Source: Tetranychus cinnabarinus
Lineage: Eukaryota > Arthropoda > Arachnida > Trombidiformes > Tetranychidae
Direction: 5' to 3'
Assembly (NCBI GenBank): GCA_022266195.1
Contig: WHVY01000006.1
Location: forward strand, 4,836,001-4,900,000
Length of the DNA stretch: 64,000 nucleotides
The translations under genes and the position numbers were made by a program. Below, one piece after another: positions 59,301 to 64,000 of this stretch; within the stretch, counting starts at the first letter, position 1, and each line of letters opens with the position of its first letter. The notes beneath the pieces were generated by a model. The model saw nothing but the letters and a program-made list of their open reading frames with translations, was not told the origin of the DNA and did no database searches.

Positions 59301-59685
59301 TCTTTTTTGCCATTCTCGTTTCAAGATAAACCCAATGTTAAACTTGTCCTGCGCTTATCAAGTCATCCAAGTGAGATTAACGAAAATGATGAGATTATAT
59401 TTGAATGTATCATCGATTCCAATCCTGTTATCCAAGAGATTGGTTGGCTTTTTAATGAATCACCGCTTTTGCCTGATGAAAGACGAGGTAAGCATTGAAA
59501 CAAAACTCAACATGAAAATGAAATTAATCTCTTGTTCCATTTCCACCCTGCAACAGGTATAATTATTGATAATACAACTTTGGTCATTAAAGTTGCCCAA
59601 AAAAATCATTCTGGTGATTATTCATGTTTCGCTGTCAACATTGAGGGTAAAGGTTTCAGCAACAAAGCAACCATCAAAGTTAATC
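16807..59685 (+). CDS. Sidestep-like Ig-superfamily receptor, 5' part (seven exons, continues past window)
   Basis: Exons are 16807-17344, 35708-35815, 57325-57537, 57601-57745, 58147-58304, 59326-59487 and 59557-59685. All introns are GT-AG; phases are 1,1,1,2,1,1 and the last donor is phase 1. Together they give about 484 residues: signal peptide, Ser/Thr-rich linker and four Ig domains, without a stop, so the remaining Ig/FNIII, transmembrane and cytoplasmic parts lie to the right. The order and motifs match the Drosophila Sidestep family: IGGKIELPC, FWYKGD, SPIYTVDARN and YRCRVDF in Ig1; VPAKK and YGEGTSLKLKC in Ig2; SADKSIELQC and GSRPGAKMTWY in Ig3; YSCFAVNIEGKG in Ig4. Sidestep proteins are cell-surface ligands for Beaten-path receptors in motor-axon guidance and synaptic matching. 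Introns 1 and 2 (18.4 and 21.5 kb) hold the mobile elements described below. An alternative start is at 16765. Confidence 0.9.
19720..20027 (-). mobile_element. tRNA-derived SINE
   Basis: Read on the minus strand, an RNA polymerase III box A (TAGCCGAGTAG, within 20002-20021) is followed about 75 bases later by a perfect box B (GGTTCGAGTCC, 19919-19929). The head resembles a class-II (Ser/Leu-like) tRNA, but it lacks a foldable acceptor stem and has extra bases between the boxes, so it is not a tRNA gene. The body continues with a CCCTTAGCAGT...ACTGCTGAGGG hairpin (about 19853-19920) and a less defined tail; the 3' boundary is uncertain. The insertion is antisense to the host gene. Confidence 0.7.
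25247..25585 (+). repeat. Left LTR of the miniature element
   Basis: 339 bp, TGTAATA...TATTACA; no difference from 25969-26307 noticed on base-by-base reading. Confidence 0.88.
25957..25968 (+). other. Polypurine tract of the miniature element
   Basis: Purine-rich AAAGTGGGGGGA directly abutting the right LTR, as needed to prime plus-strand DNA synthesis. Confidence 0.75.
25969..26307 (+). repeat. Right LTR of the miniature element
   Basis: Direct copy of 25247-25585, offset 722 bases. Confidence 0.88.
35708..35815 (+). CDS. Sidestep-like gene, exon 2 (first half of Ig2)
   Basis: A 108-base phase 1/1 exon encoding VPAKK through LKLKCLAYGG. It contains the first Cys of Ig2 and the family motif (Y-x-E-G-x-S-L-x-L-x-C). 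The acceptor is CCAAAG and the donor GGTGAGT. It is isolated by giant introns on both sides and is easily missed by gene finders. Confidence 0.88.
40646..41607 (-). repeat. 3' LTR of the Ty3/gypsy element
   Basis: 962 bp, no difference from 52719-53680 seen. A poly(A) signal AATAAA (minus) lies at 40835-40840 and a TATAAAAA at 41012-41019. The 79-codon frame inside each LTR lies in U3 and has no recognisable domain. Confidence 0.96.
41608..41614 (-). other. Polypurine tract of the Ty3/gypsy element
   Basis: Minus-strand AGGGAAG immediately before the 3' LTR. It is short for a polypurine tract. It overlaps one arm of a stem-loop, CCTGAATT (41612-41619) with AATTCAGG (41641-41648) and an inner AAGA/TCTT pair, that fills the space up to the stop codon. 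Confidence 0.55.
41650..52122 (-). CDS. Gag-Pol polyprotein with C-terminal RING-like / dead-exonuclease-like accessory region
   Basis: 3490 aa in one frame. Gag: residues 1-400, with a CCHC zinc knuckle at 396-409 (C-x2-C-x4-H-x4-C). Aspartic protease: D-T-G at 519-521. Reverse transcriptase: about 750-950, active site YFDD at 908-911. RNase H: about 1050-1175, Asp1057 and TDHHAL at 1136-1141. Integrase: zinc H-H-C-C around 1337-1375 and catalytic Asp1404, Asp1462 and Glu1498 (DD35E), followed by a YHGPY motif. An Asn/Ser/Asp-rich region (about 1680-1890) and a Phe/Leu/Ser-rich spacer (about 1900-2144) follow. Met2145 (base 45690) then opens a different protein: Pro/Ser-rich; a Cys cluster at 2583-2607 with more Cys/His to about 2690 (RING/TRAF-like); a conserved-looking middle; residues about 2978-3160 resembling REXO1-type exonucleases with catalytic acids replaced; and a Ser-rich tail. 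No frameshift is needed. How Met2145 is expressed (read-through, splicing, internal start) cannot be told. Confidence 0.95.
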   Translation of the reverse strand: MAVQRRRKFNVAADEPIVYEMTLEVMTQTLNGWNVIVPIPCLAKRRFFECVKTHLLSVGEQLPDDDIECLPTATVTQFAVPDWMTQCRHNGITEDEIKTIIRTLGRDREAMLRITYADICSIPIPLESQRKLLEILNTLGAHINPIAQQNNQPPPLFHPSPSSTHSEPQVNPQFLLNALSNLKPDPQIIEFKKGEDVFEFITNTRQRLAQENVDDTTRLRCFKKSLAHELLAVANTLDSNITGYKEYLDALISALKTPAMQYSAQYQLRQLRYNLSEHPNTFLLKLKSSLTKAVGTYSDEVFKHELFNHLPHFIVHEINTLGLNDDITKITNLLIRKHFEAEQSKNFNKNKTNSSQPPRTSNINTYLRKPDSRNPSTNRPQPYRPPQTSNSNTITCNYCKRTGHTLQQCRTRPQNNPNYRSNTSNNPNNSNVRAITAPPSATSPANTTPSSSNLAHTLPPEPQADALRNPGLLWTLSSALTVPLLTKLGETDLCHMPQATFKLCKPTRELVREGRVLLDTGSTLSALDAAVADELNAHIIPYARSLKGIAAKQYVPSQGFAYAIVKHPAMRESRVFRVHIVQNFEPVCLIGNAFIHLYYFTLKSDGDHYHTTCSEFPDSAPLDPTFYFRFCTPEETKQIFDTTTLADNNAENNYIIDTRPKQTQPVPIPVQIPESSSALMAKCEFITQEECKEIKIQPFREKIAARINPDLPQPYQEQLTDLIDSFQASFSKSKNDLGLVPASVCPVKIDLDTQEIPDQKPYNCALHRRLEFKKIINEMLANDIIEHSTAPGGSPSLLVPKPDGSFRMVIDYRKLNRITKVPKYPMPRIDDCLEVVRGGKYFNIFDLAQGYHQIELPPGEREKTVFVTPDGKYHYKRMPMGLASAPFIFQRLMNKVLDGLIYQKCVGYFDDVPVVGKDFPDLLANTKLVLNRLQDFNLKVKLEKCHFGFEEILLLGHLVSGQGIRPDPKKVEALKNLPYPRNVRELQSILGCYNYFSRYIPNFSTLAAPLYRLISKEKRFRILPEDKKALDTLKDSLISTTMLVHFDPDLRRKLSADASDHAVGGILLQEDRNSPSYDPETPIEEVKDWLPLSFYSQKLQKYQKHYSVSEKELLAIFVGVNKFTHFLEGELFLIETDHHALCQLTKVNFKNSRLQRWSIMLSTFNFKVVYKKGSTHPPDCFSRYQNSWSHRKTIDPEEEFLDRIYLIDYIADPFENRLYDIGLNALCSDELPSFNELNNIPAIAYSISSETHHIKASDNPTPSEISKWKEKVRLTQANNPDIQKLIQLYRSNDSIALKRYVIRDGLLYRKDINTPFGSRLVIDSQLLKDIFAYEHESPLGGHFGPEKTYLQISRRFWCQYLQDQVKQLCDNCIVCQIAKPSNIIYVDPSTKPIPKEIFERFELDVQGPIVVNQVKKYIIVLVDILSRYVFAELTSNQKASTVITLLKSLFQTYGFPQVIQTDQGTNFTSESVHEFLKEHGIKHEKSNAYHPQSQGIVERCNRTIAERLRSYVIANSTKDLKNTLEASVFAINTSVHKITRFSPYFLVFGRHARKPLDNLLDFPDGNYWNVAQARKLAYARLHSQQLYQINRTKSLHKSSPYRLGDFVFVKNESVDPKLAKKFREKYHGPYLVCGMQKGSLLLLETTDLGLFSSNVSNTKLYRGELDERMRKLKDQYFNPDNFLEPETFSFPELDSVNNSVNNLDNHSDDLVDHSSDINSQNSDLDSDLNSIPNDSQESSTNSEQLEQPLIISKDDFNLNKFLTNPIDSQTNQTSSDSDSDLNPKTISQDISKSVKSKPNLSTRVNSNNTIDQNTFSKPISREIFNNSNASNSNIEQNPLNHSNSDSSNFSDNSNYIEKEFPITAKKPKIKRKYLSADREILRQSKKLINHSNDMSKRQTRSQTKNQNFPNNTYVLYLCFDNSPAKLGFDIKLLPKLNFHSTDFLTNGVAFGNQGRAKFFPSGTNVTKVKTIESFDPTLYCSLFIRLLQSSSFTFEKFLKFFSLSTHFANPTSNSCLNFTLRLYLNPSFFLNLSTCCSQQLLPFLQSSKTSVISPNCEFFSLFKVSQNLQHCFIFSSLKGYSSIQFFRTISKFSNHFNLCLIKSFTWLLQSLKTIPKLSNSFLFIQSHSIPIQISIVQTILILINMQPAKKTIIERVLPSGQTVRVPTPHIRVDRIRSPSPSAVPLNKFPDQDLIPARFSDDPSVKIYVPRPPPSVTESEPDTHQRVHRSIIIKGSSSLPSLSSQSDMLPPPPPPNTKYTRDNYDFKSNVLSEDSTDDETDAVRLSRKPRSPSTVFPETLSHQVYQEPPFNWDPENFSNVSKKGKIPLKKFVTHPKAIEIKEQVAKTSQQPKPDSEYGRFRDSRRNSNQNQVREERAFQDSVHLVTKKDGQMNVHKFPAGTPNLEVRKMIHDSLMGSSNSNNHNQSNPGNHSNNSQIVPINQRFSNSSQTDSHLPNLHNKTPFKPVPVPPKINLTRTIWPNRYLKPSDYPFAKNEYPAPLQTAPLPDFVSDKRFFEIKEIVKAKAKTFSVIRNDFDKFMRFKLYDNVFHDESIKTMELPTIPHGIVRAHINNPEFDLIEEQIRCHFCEQFALNPRECRSCRKCYCLNCIKWLRNLVPILGLLPISHPEQFLCILPQCIKFHSSRDDYPFFMKLYNQKTLEIYNKSTFKCRRTHCTANLPLDSFLEHEPKCRLGLFSEQFYFKFVFETSSVPSQKKEELKKAPKSLANFLPQHLQTGNFDLPENHRSHDNQWYEKMNLWACLSHLKDENPNDPLLSPVAIRSLAQFQLGFWDAKKQMQDPTHPLYEGEYFAQHIVGFEPIMGKKIDPLVIKPRPHTITWSRVPFYLLTDSEEWVKVARGGIPRSNPPFAKNVAPETENRLTPFIKINPIERLSPEKQQELFILAKEYFPSLRGFRMEHIFPSTSNSRALVNRKNKVDLLTRTFHNLTAINMPPLRANTEKLIKQNIDIHPSPETTFSIHMAYCRIDGCTVDGKRDALRPRPVWVVIVDGYRNIVYESLISHDDIAKMDTQFHGLTPQDIKHAKSFISVRDQILAFFLTATAIVGSGLINVMHSLDLHPDEIYALQHKFREITQHFSPYVASPASLSLISFLLFPGFTLRAEPHSPAIEAITSMNLYMANWQDIEEQSRKWGGINHENMVRTCGNKKVARLLEIYQKRVRNNQARWPSNWAYGIRNQDLSFKAPCVSPATSPTSSQYSNYGSDSNFSIHSADSSASSTSSIDSITPEYNPPAPSPPRPQTDQNFPLIDLSDDEPSSSPIRVVSPHTPSDTPPLSQQSTLPASSQSVAQATSSTISISSSSSSKKRRHNSDPEASPDFPPPVIEFDQRSTPSSIYSAIADLLGTPSPRSSPSAPHSSPVSLSETSSTSTSTSSSTIDLTSSSNTPRNYAQGKVIPYPIPPSPWRNLRAKDNPESNSSRMSESSRDSFTSTGSSGSSTTTIYHRPISSSQVRRHVFYPTHQRSSSNDSNSSNRNP
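52699..52716 (-). other. tRNA primer-binding site
   Basis: TGGCGACTCTGGCAGGAT starts 2 bases downstream of the 5' LTR. Its complement folds as a tRNA 3' end: CCTGC T-stem strand, CAGAGTC acceptor strand, discriminator G, then CCA. A G discriminator fits a serine tRNA, as used by the 17.6/297 group. The tRNA assignment is inference. Confidence 0.75.
52719..53680 (-). repeat. 5' LTR of the Ty3/gypsy element
   Basis: 962 bp. Read on the minus strand, U3 (about 625 bp) ends with a CCATTGG box and TATAAAAA at 53085-53092. AATAAA at 52908-52913 would lie in R, and about 170 bp of U5 follow before the primer site. Confidence 0.96.
53085..53092 (-). promoter_or_regulatory. Likely TATA box of the Ty3/gypsy element
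   Basis: TATAAAAA on the minus strand, directly preceded by CCATTGG (53094-53100, a CCAAT-type box). The position is correct for starting a transcript that contains the AATAAA near the other end of R. Confidence 0.55.
57325..59685 (+). CDS. Sidestep-like gene, exons 3-7 (rest of Ig2, Ig3, Ig4)
   Basis: Exons are 57325-57537 (Ig2 second half, GKPAPLVYWYL to SLILDIN), 57601-57745 (Ig3 first half), 58147-58304 (Ig3 second half, with ADNGALLTCKAEN), 59326-59487 (Ig4 first half, ENDEIIFEC) and 59557-59685 (Ig4 second half, HSGDYSCFAVN). Introns are 63, 401, 1021 and 69 bp with GT-AG ends. Each Ig domain is cut by an intron near its middle, as in Sidestep genes. The last donor (GTAAGT at 59686) has no matching acceptor in the window. 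Confidence 0.9.
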
Positions 59686-62600
59686 GTAAGTTTAAACATT
59701 TCAAACTCAACTTTAAACAAATGAAGGAAAAAAAGGTTGACTAGAAACTAGAAAGTTGCAAGTTCGATGCTAAATGTTGCCAGAATCAAGTTTGCTCATT
59801 AAAGTGACATTAGAATCACTTGTTAACGAATGTTGCATTAAACTCTTTCCTCTTTTCCTGGATAAACGATTTTTGTTATTACAATCAAATCAAGTTTAGT
59901 CGTCCAACAAATTGACCCAAACTGTCATTACATTTTCAAGTTTAACCAGTTTCTTGTCACAATAATAATGCAAAAATAATCTCATGATTAACAGTGTACT
60001 TTGAGTCGAGCAAGTTGTACTAATGGAAAGAAACATTTTTTTTGCTGCTCCAGTTTAACGGCCATTAATACTGAGCTTAAAGGACAAACATGGTTCAACA
60101 CTAGATTGATAAGTAACAAGTTGAAAACAAAAGAGAGATGAATTGAGAAACTGAATCTTAGAGAAAATATAAGTCGAATCAACAGACACGAATTTTCATC
60201 GAATGCTGGCTTATCATCGATTCTTTTTATCATTTATTCTCTTCTTTTTTCGATATTATTTTGTGAAAATTTCATTCCCAGTTAAAGCAAATTTCTTGAG
60301 CAAATTCACAATAAAGATATTCAGATGAAAAGAAAAGAAAAAGTGGAAATAGTAAAATAAAATATTTTTTCTCAAAAAAAATTCCAATTCTATTTGGAAT
60401 AAAGTTGTGAACATTTCAGGTTCGAGCTTGAAAAAGATTTGACTGCATGAAACAGCTTAATATTGATGCCATGCAACATGAAAAAGAAGTGAAAACAATA
60501 TTGAAAACAATCATTACTATCATCGAAAATGTATAAAACAAAAGATTATATTGATGGATATTTTGCTTGAAATTGAGTGATAACTCAGTTTACTGGCCAA
60601 TCATTTTACTAGTGAAGGGCAACTTGTTAGGAAAGTCCATAACTTTGAGCCCGATCGTAGCATACAAAAGTACTACTCTGAGACAGCTTTTTTTCTCGGA
60701 AATGTTCGACTCTGTAGTCTTTTGTTTTATACATTTTCGATGATGATAGTAATGATTATTTCCAATATTGTTTTCGCTTCTTTTCCATGTTGCATGGCAT
60801 CAGCAATATTAAGCTGTTGTATGCAGTCAAATCTTTTTCAAGCTCGAACCTGAAATGTTCACAACTTTATTCCAAATAGAATTAGATTTTTTTTGAGAAA
60901 AACACGAAATGTGAGGTGCCAGCAGCAAAATAAAGTATTGCTAATATTTTTCTTGTTATCTTTCGATAACACTTTTCTTACAAGCCAAGAAAACATTTTA
61001 TTGACAAAAGAGTCGATTTTTAACTTTCATTGCAAGCCCATCGGTATAATATATCAATATCAAGATATAAAAATGTTGAACCAAATTGTAATTTCAAACC
61101 TCTTCAATGAATTCAATTTGATTTTCATATTCTTTTCAGATAAATTATGGCCTCTGTGAAGAGAGGAAAAATTCATGAAAAACTTTGAAAAAAATTCTTG
61201 TTTTGAAACTTTTGAGAAGAAAAAATATTTGCTTTTTCGTTGAATCGATTTCCACCAAATTTCAACAACAAACTTAGGAAAGCAACAGTAATTGATATTG
61301 TTTTCAGTTCTGCTTGTTCTACTTTGAGTAAAAATAGTTTCATGCATTTCATTCCATTGCTCATCATGCAAGTTACAGGAGAGCAAGTTAATGGTAAAAC
61401 TATTTCGAGAAAATTGCGATTTTTCCATTCACCTTTACTTCTATCGATTGATTGAAACTGTGGTTTTCATTAGAGCTTCAATTATGCTTCCAAGGATTGT
61501 TTGCATTTTTTGCATTCACCGAGGTTGGCCTTTACACACACTGATAGGTAAAATTGTTGGCAAAGTAAAGCAACAAAGGAAAAATCAAATGCTTTGAAGA
61601 ATGCAAAAACAATGAAGTAAATCTTTTAATGAGAAAAGTCTTCGATTCTCAGAGTTATTGAGATGTTTATTTCATTAGACTGTTTGGTGTAATAGAGTGA
61701 AATCAAGTTGATCAAAATGAGGGAAATGTTGTACCAAACTCTATCAATTGTAACATTTTTTTCGCAACTTTTGCCCTTTACAAGGAATGAAACAAAAAGA
61801 CGATTCATGTGCAAATTCATGTTGAAACATTAACAGAATAACGATTTTGAGTGTAAAAAATGCTTATGCAAGTTGCATGTGAACTAGTGTCTGTCTGCTT
61901 ACCAGTGTTCAATAAGGAAAAGTTGACGGGAGAAGAAATGCTTTTTTGCTTTACTTTGTGTTCCTTTTCTGCCTGACAAATGATCAACTCTGTTGGATGT
62001 AAATTTGCAAGAGAATGCAAATTGAGATGTTTGTGATGAAATGAAGCAAACAGGGAATAGTTAACCTTCCGGTTGACTCTAGATTCATCTTTAGTTAAGA
62101 TTGATTACCATATTGTCTTGAACCATTCATTATAAACAACCAAGCTCATCATCAACACCTTTTTCTGGAAACCCTTTTTTCTCATCTTTTTGAATCTACT
62201 TTTTTTGTACAACTAACGTTTACCATCAACATCATTATCGACTATAAACATCATTATTAAACCATTTACACACTGGTAAATTGGAAAATGATTCAATCGT
62301 AAGTGTGGATCAATGAGAAAGGCTCACAAATTGCGGACGGAAAGATAAAAGTATTGCTGTGAAGATAAAGTGTGACCTAAATACCTTTATTTCTTCGTTG
62401 ACAAAATCAATGTTCGTTGCTGAAATTTTTGTCCAACAAATGTAAAACTCAAATGCAGTGAATGGCCTTGTGCATGTGGTACTTCAACTTGAAAGGTTGC
62501 CTTGTCCAAGTAACAGCTTTTTGACTAGCTCTCGAGCTATGGAACCAAACAGATAGAAAAGGTAAAAACCAAACGCTTGGTACAACAAAAGTATTGAACG

Positions 62601-64000
62601 AAAGATGAACTCAGATTATGACAAGTCGAGCAAGAAAATTATTGAACATATTATTGAGCGTATTGGGAATGACAAGTATTGAAGTTGAACAACTTTTTTT
62701 TCTTGACTTGATTCGAAAAATCAAAATCAATTGAATTTACTTTGATATTTTACCTTCTATTCTGGTTATCATTATCTTGCTTTCCTTCTTGTCCAGTTCA
62801 ACTGATCTTTATTAATTCTGTTGATTCTCTTGTTTTGACCAATTCTTTTAATGCCATTCAAACATGTTCTTTTCTGTAGTCCATGACATTCATGAACCTA
62901 GCTTGCTAATGTGATCAACCAGAGTAAAAGTTGAAAAAAGGAGAAAAGTTATCAACTTGATTCTTGCCCTTTCAATTCAATTCACTTTTCAATTGACCCT
63001 TATTGCGAGTTTTGCCAAATAATTCTGCAACTTGTTCATCTTATTTTGCACTTTTTTTATTTCATTTAATCTCACTCTTTCTGCTTTGTTCACTTGCAAT
63101 TTTCATCATTTCATTTAATGTTTCCACATTGCTTAACATTGACATTCATTCAATTTATGGAAACAATTTATTGAATCATTTTTCATCTCATTTTTTTTAT
63201 CAATCCATTTGGTGATCAACAGAAAGCATTAAAGTTTAATAGCTCAATGCTAACTCTTTGGATACTTTACCTCACCTCAAGGCATGTTCGAATCGAAATT
63301 TCAATCTTTAATCGCAAACCGAAAAAAGTTCAACGTCTAGATAAAGTCACTTGGAAACTTTGCCAAATCAAGTTTATCGAGATTATCATTTGAAATTATA
63401 TTCAACTTGATCAACATTTCTTACTGCAACTTGAAATTGACTTCTTGTTGAATTGGAAAGTATCATTCTCAAGAGAAGTGAAAAAAATGTTTTCAACTCA
63501 ACATTTGCAATTCATGTTGTCAAAATTAGATGATGAAGATGATGATAGAAGAGAGAGAAAATGAATGATGAAAAGATGATGATGAACATGGTGAGATGTA
63601 ACCTTAAAAAAGTGGGCTGATTTTGTGGCATCTGGAAATTGAATATCAAAGGTTGAAACTTAATGAGGGTAAAATTGACAGCCATTAGGTTTAGGTCTAG
63701 CAACATGATTTTGAGGGTGAAAAACAGAAGCAAAAAGTATTGCAAGATAAAGGATGGAAAAGCAGAAAAACAGTGCAAGAGTGAAAAAAGGCATTTCAAC
63801 ATTGAACGAGAATAGCATTTGCTTTAGCAAAGAGTCTGGTATGTTAATTTAATTGAGTTTATATTAAAAAAAGAAAAAAAGAAAAAAAGAACCAAAAACT
63901 GGTTGAAAGTGTCGTATTGTTGTTTCATCTTTCATTGGTTTGTGCAAAAGCAAAAGAAAAAGCAAAAGCCAAATTGTTGTAGTTGGTACAAAACAAAAAG
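59686..64000 (+). other. Sidestep-like gene, intron 7 (runs off the right edge)
   Basis: AT-rich, no fifth Ig exon found by reading for Cys/Trp Ig motifs after each plausible acceptor. It contains the long inverted repeat at 60365-60902. Short open frames show no domain. Confidence 0.55.
60365..60902. repeat. Long near-perfect inverted repeat (hairpin)
   Basis: Left arm 60365-60544 (180 bp) and right arm 60719-60902 (184 bp) are reverse complements with only a handful of substitutions and two 3-base insertions (about 95% by eye). They are separated by a 174-bp unrelated loop. No coding frame or terminal duplication is evident. Within the host pre-mRNA it would form a stem of about 180 base pairs, suitable for Dicer or ADAR action. 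It may be a fold-back transposon. Confidence 0.88.

Noticed and set aside
60365..60902. A microRNA precursor
   Set aside because: Arms of about 180 bp and a 174-bp loop are far longer than a microRNA hairpin; hpRNA or fold-back DNA is more likely.
61138..61597. Possible fifth Ig exon of the Sidestep-like gene
   Set aside because: Acceptor-like TTTTCAG sequences are present, but what follows lacks an Ig Cys/Trp pattern and soon meets stops.

Overview
The window is AT-rich nuclear DNA from an animal, most likely an arthropod and perhaps a chelicerate such as a mite. The evidence is GT-AG introns, a Sidestep-type immunoglobulin receptor gene, a mitochondrial-clan cytochrome P450 pair, a CIAO3 gene and arthropod-style LTR retrotransposons. 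The species assignment is inference.

Region 1 (about 0.6-14.7 kb) is compact. It holds a probable decayed reading frame, a small TAB2/3-like NZF zinc-finger protein, a NUDT16-like Nudix hydrolase, the cytosolic iron-sulfur assembly factor CIAO3, two tandem intronless P450s, a second NUDT16-like gene on the opposite strand, and an unrecognised five-exon gene with a possible N-myristoylation signal. Splice sites in the coding frame allowed full gene models: the Nudix paralogues have the same length (263 aa) and the same phase-1 intron position, CIAO3 has three exons (467 aa), and the unknown gene encodes 394 aa. Broken CIAO3 pieces and a third P450 5' end lie among the P450s, so the segment grew by tandem duplication of a CIAO3-P450 unit followed by decay.

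Region 2 (16.8 kb to the right edge) is one large gene on the plus strand, a Sidestep-like cell-surface receptor. Seven exons encode a signal peptide and four Ig domains. Two giant introns (18.4 and 21.5 kb) separate exon 1, exon 2 and the exon 3-7 cluster, and the gene continues beyond the window. The introns have collected mobile DNA: a tRNA-derived SINE, a 1.06-kb miniature LTR element with apparently identical LTRs, and a 13.0-kb Ty3/gypsy-class retrotransposon on the minus strand. Intron 7 carries a long near-perfect inverted repeat.

The most unusual item is the Ty3/gypsy element (40646-53680). Its 962-bp LTRs look identical, so it inserted recently. A single uninterrupted 3490-codon frame encodes Gag, protease, reverse transcriptase, RNase H and integrase. 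These are followed, in the place where some relatives carry env, by about 1350 residues of unusual accessory protein. That part has a cysteine-rich RING/TRAF-like region and a segment resembling REXO1-type RNA exonucleases in which the expected catalytic acidic residues are replaced.
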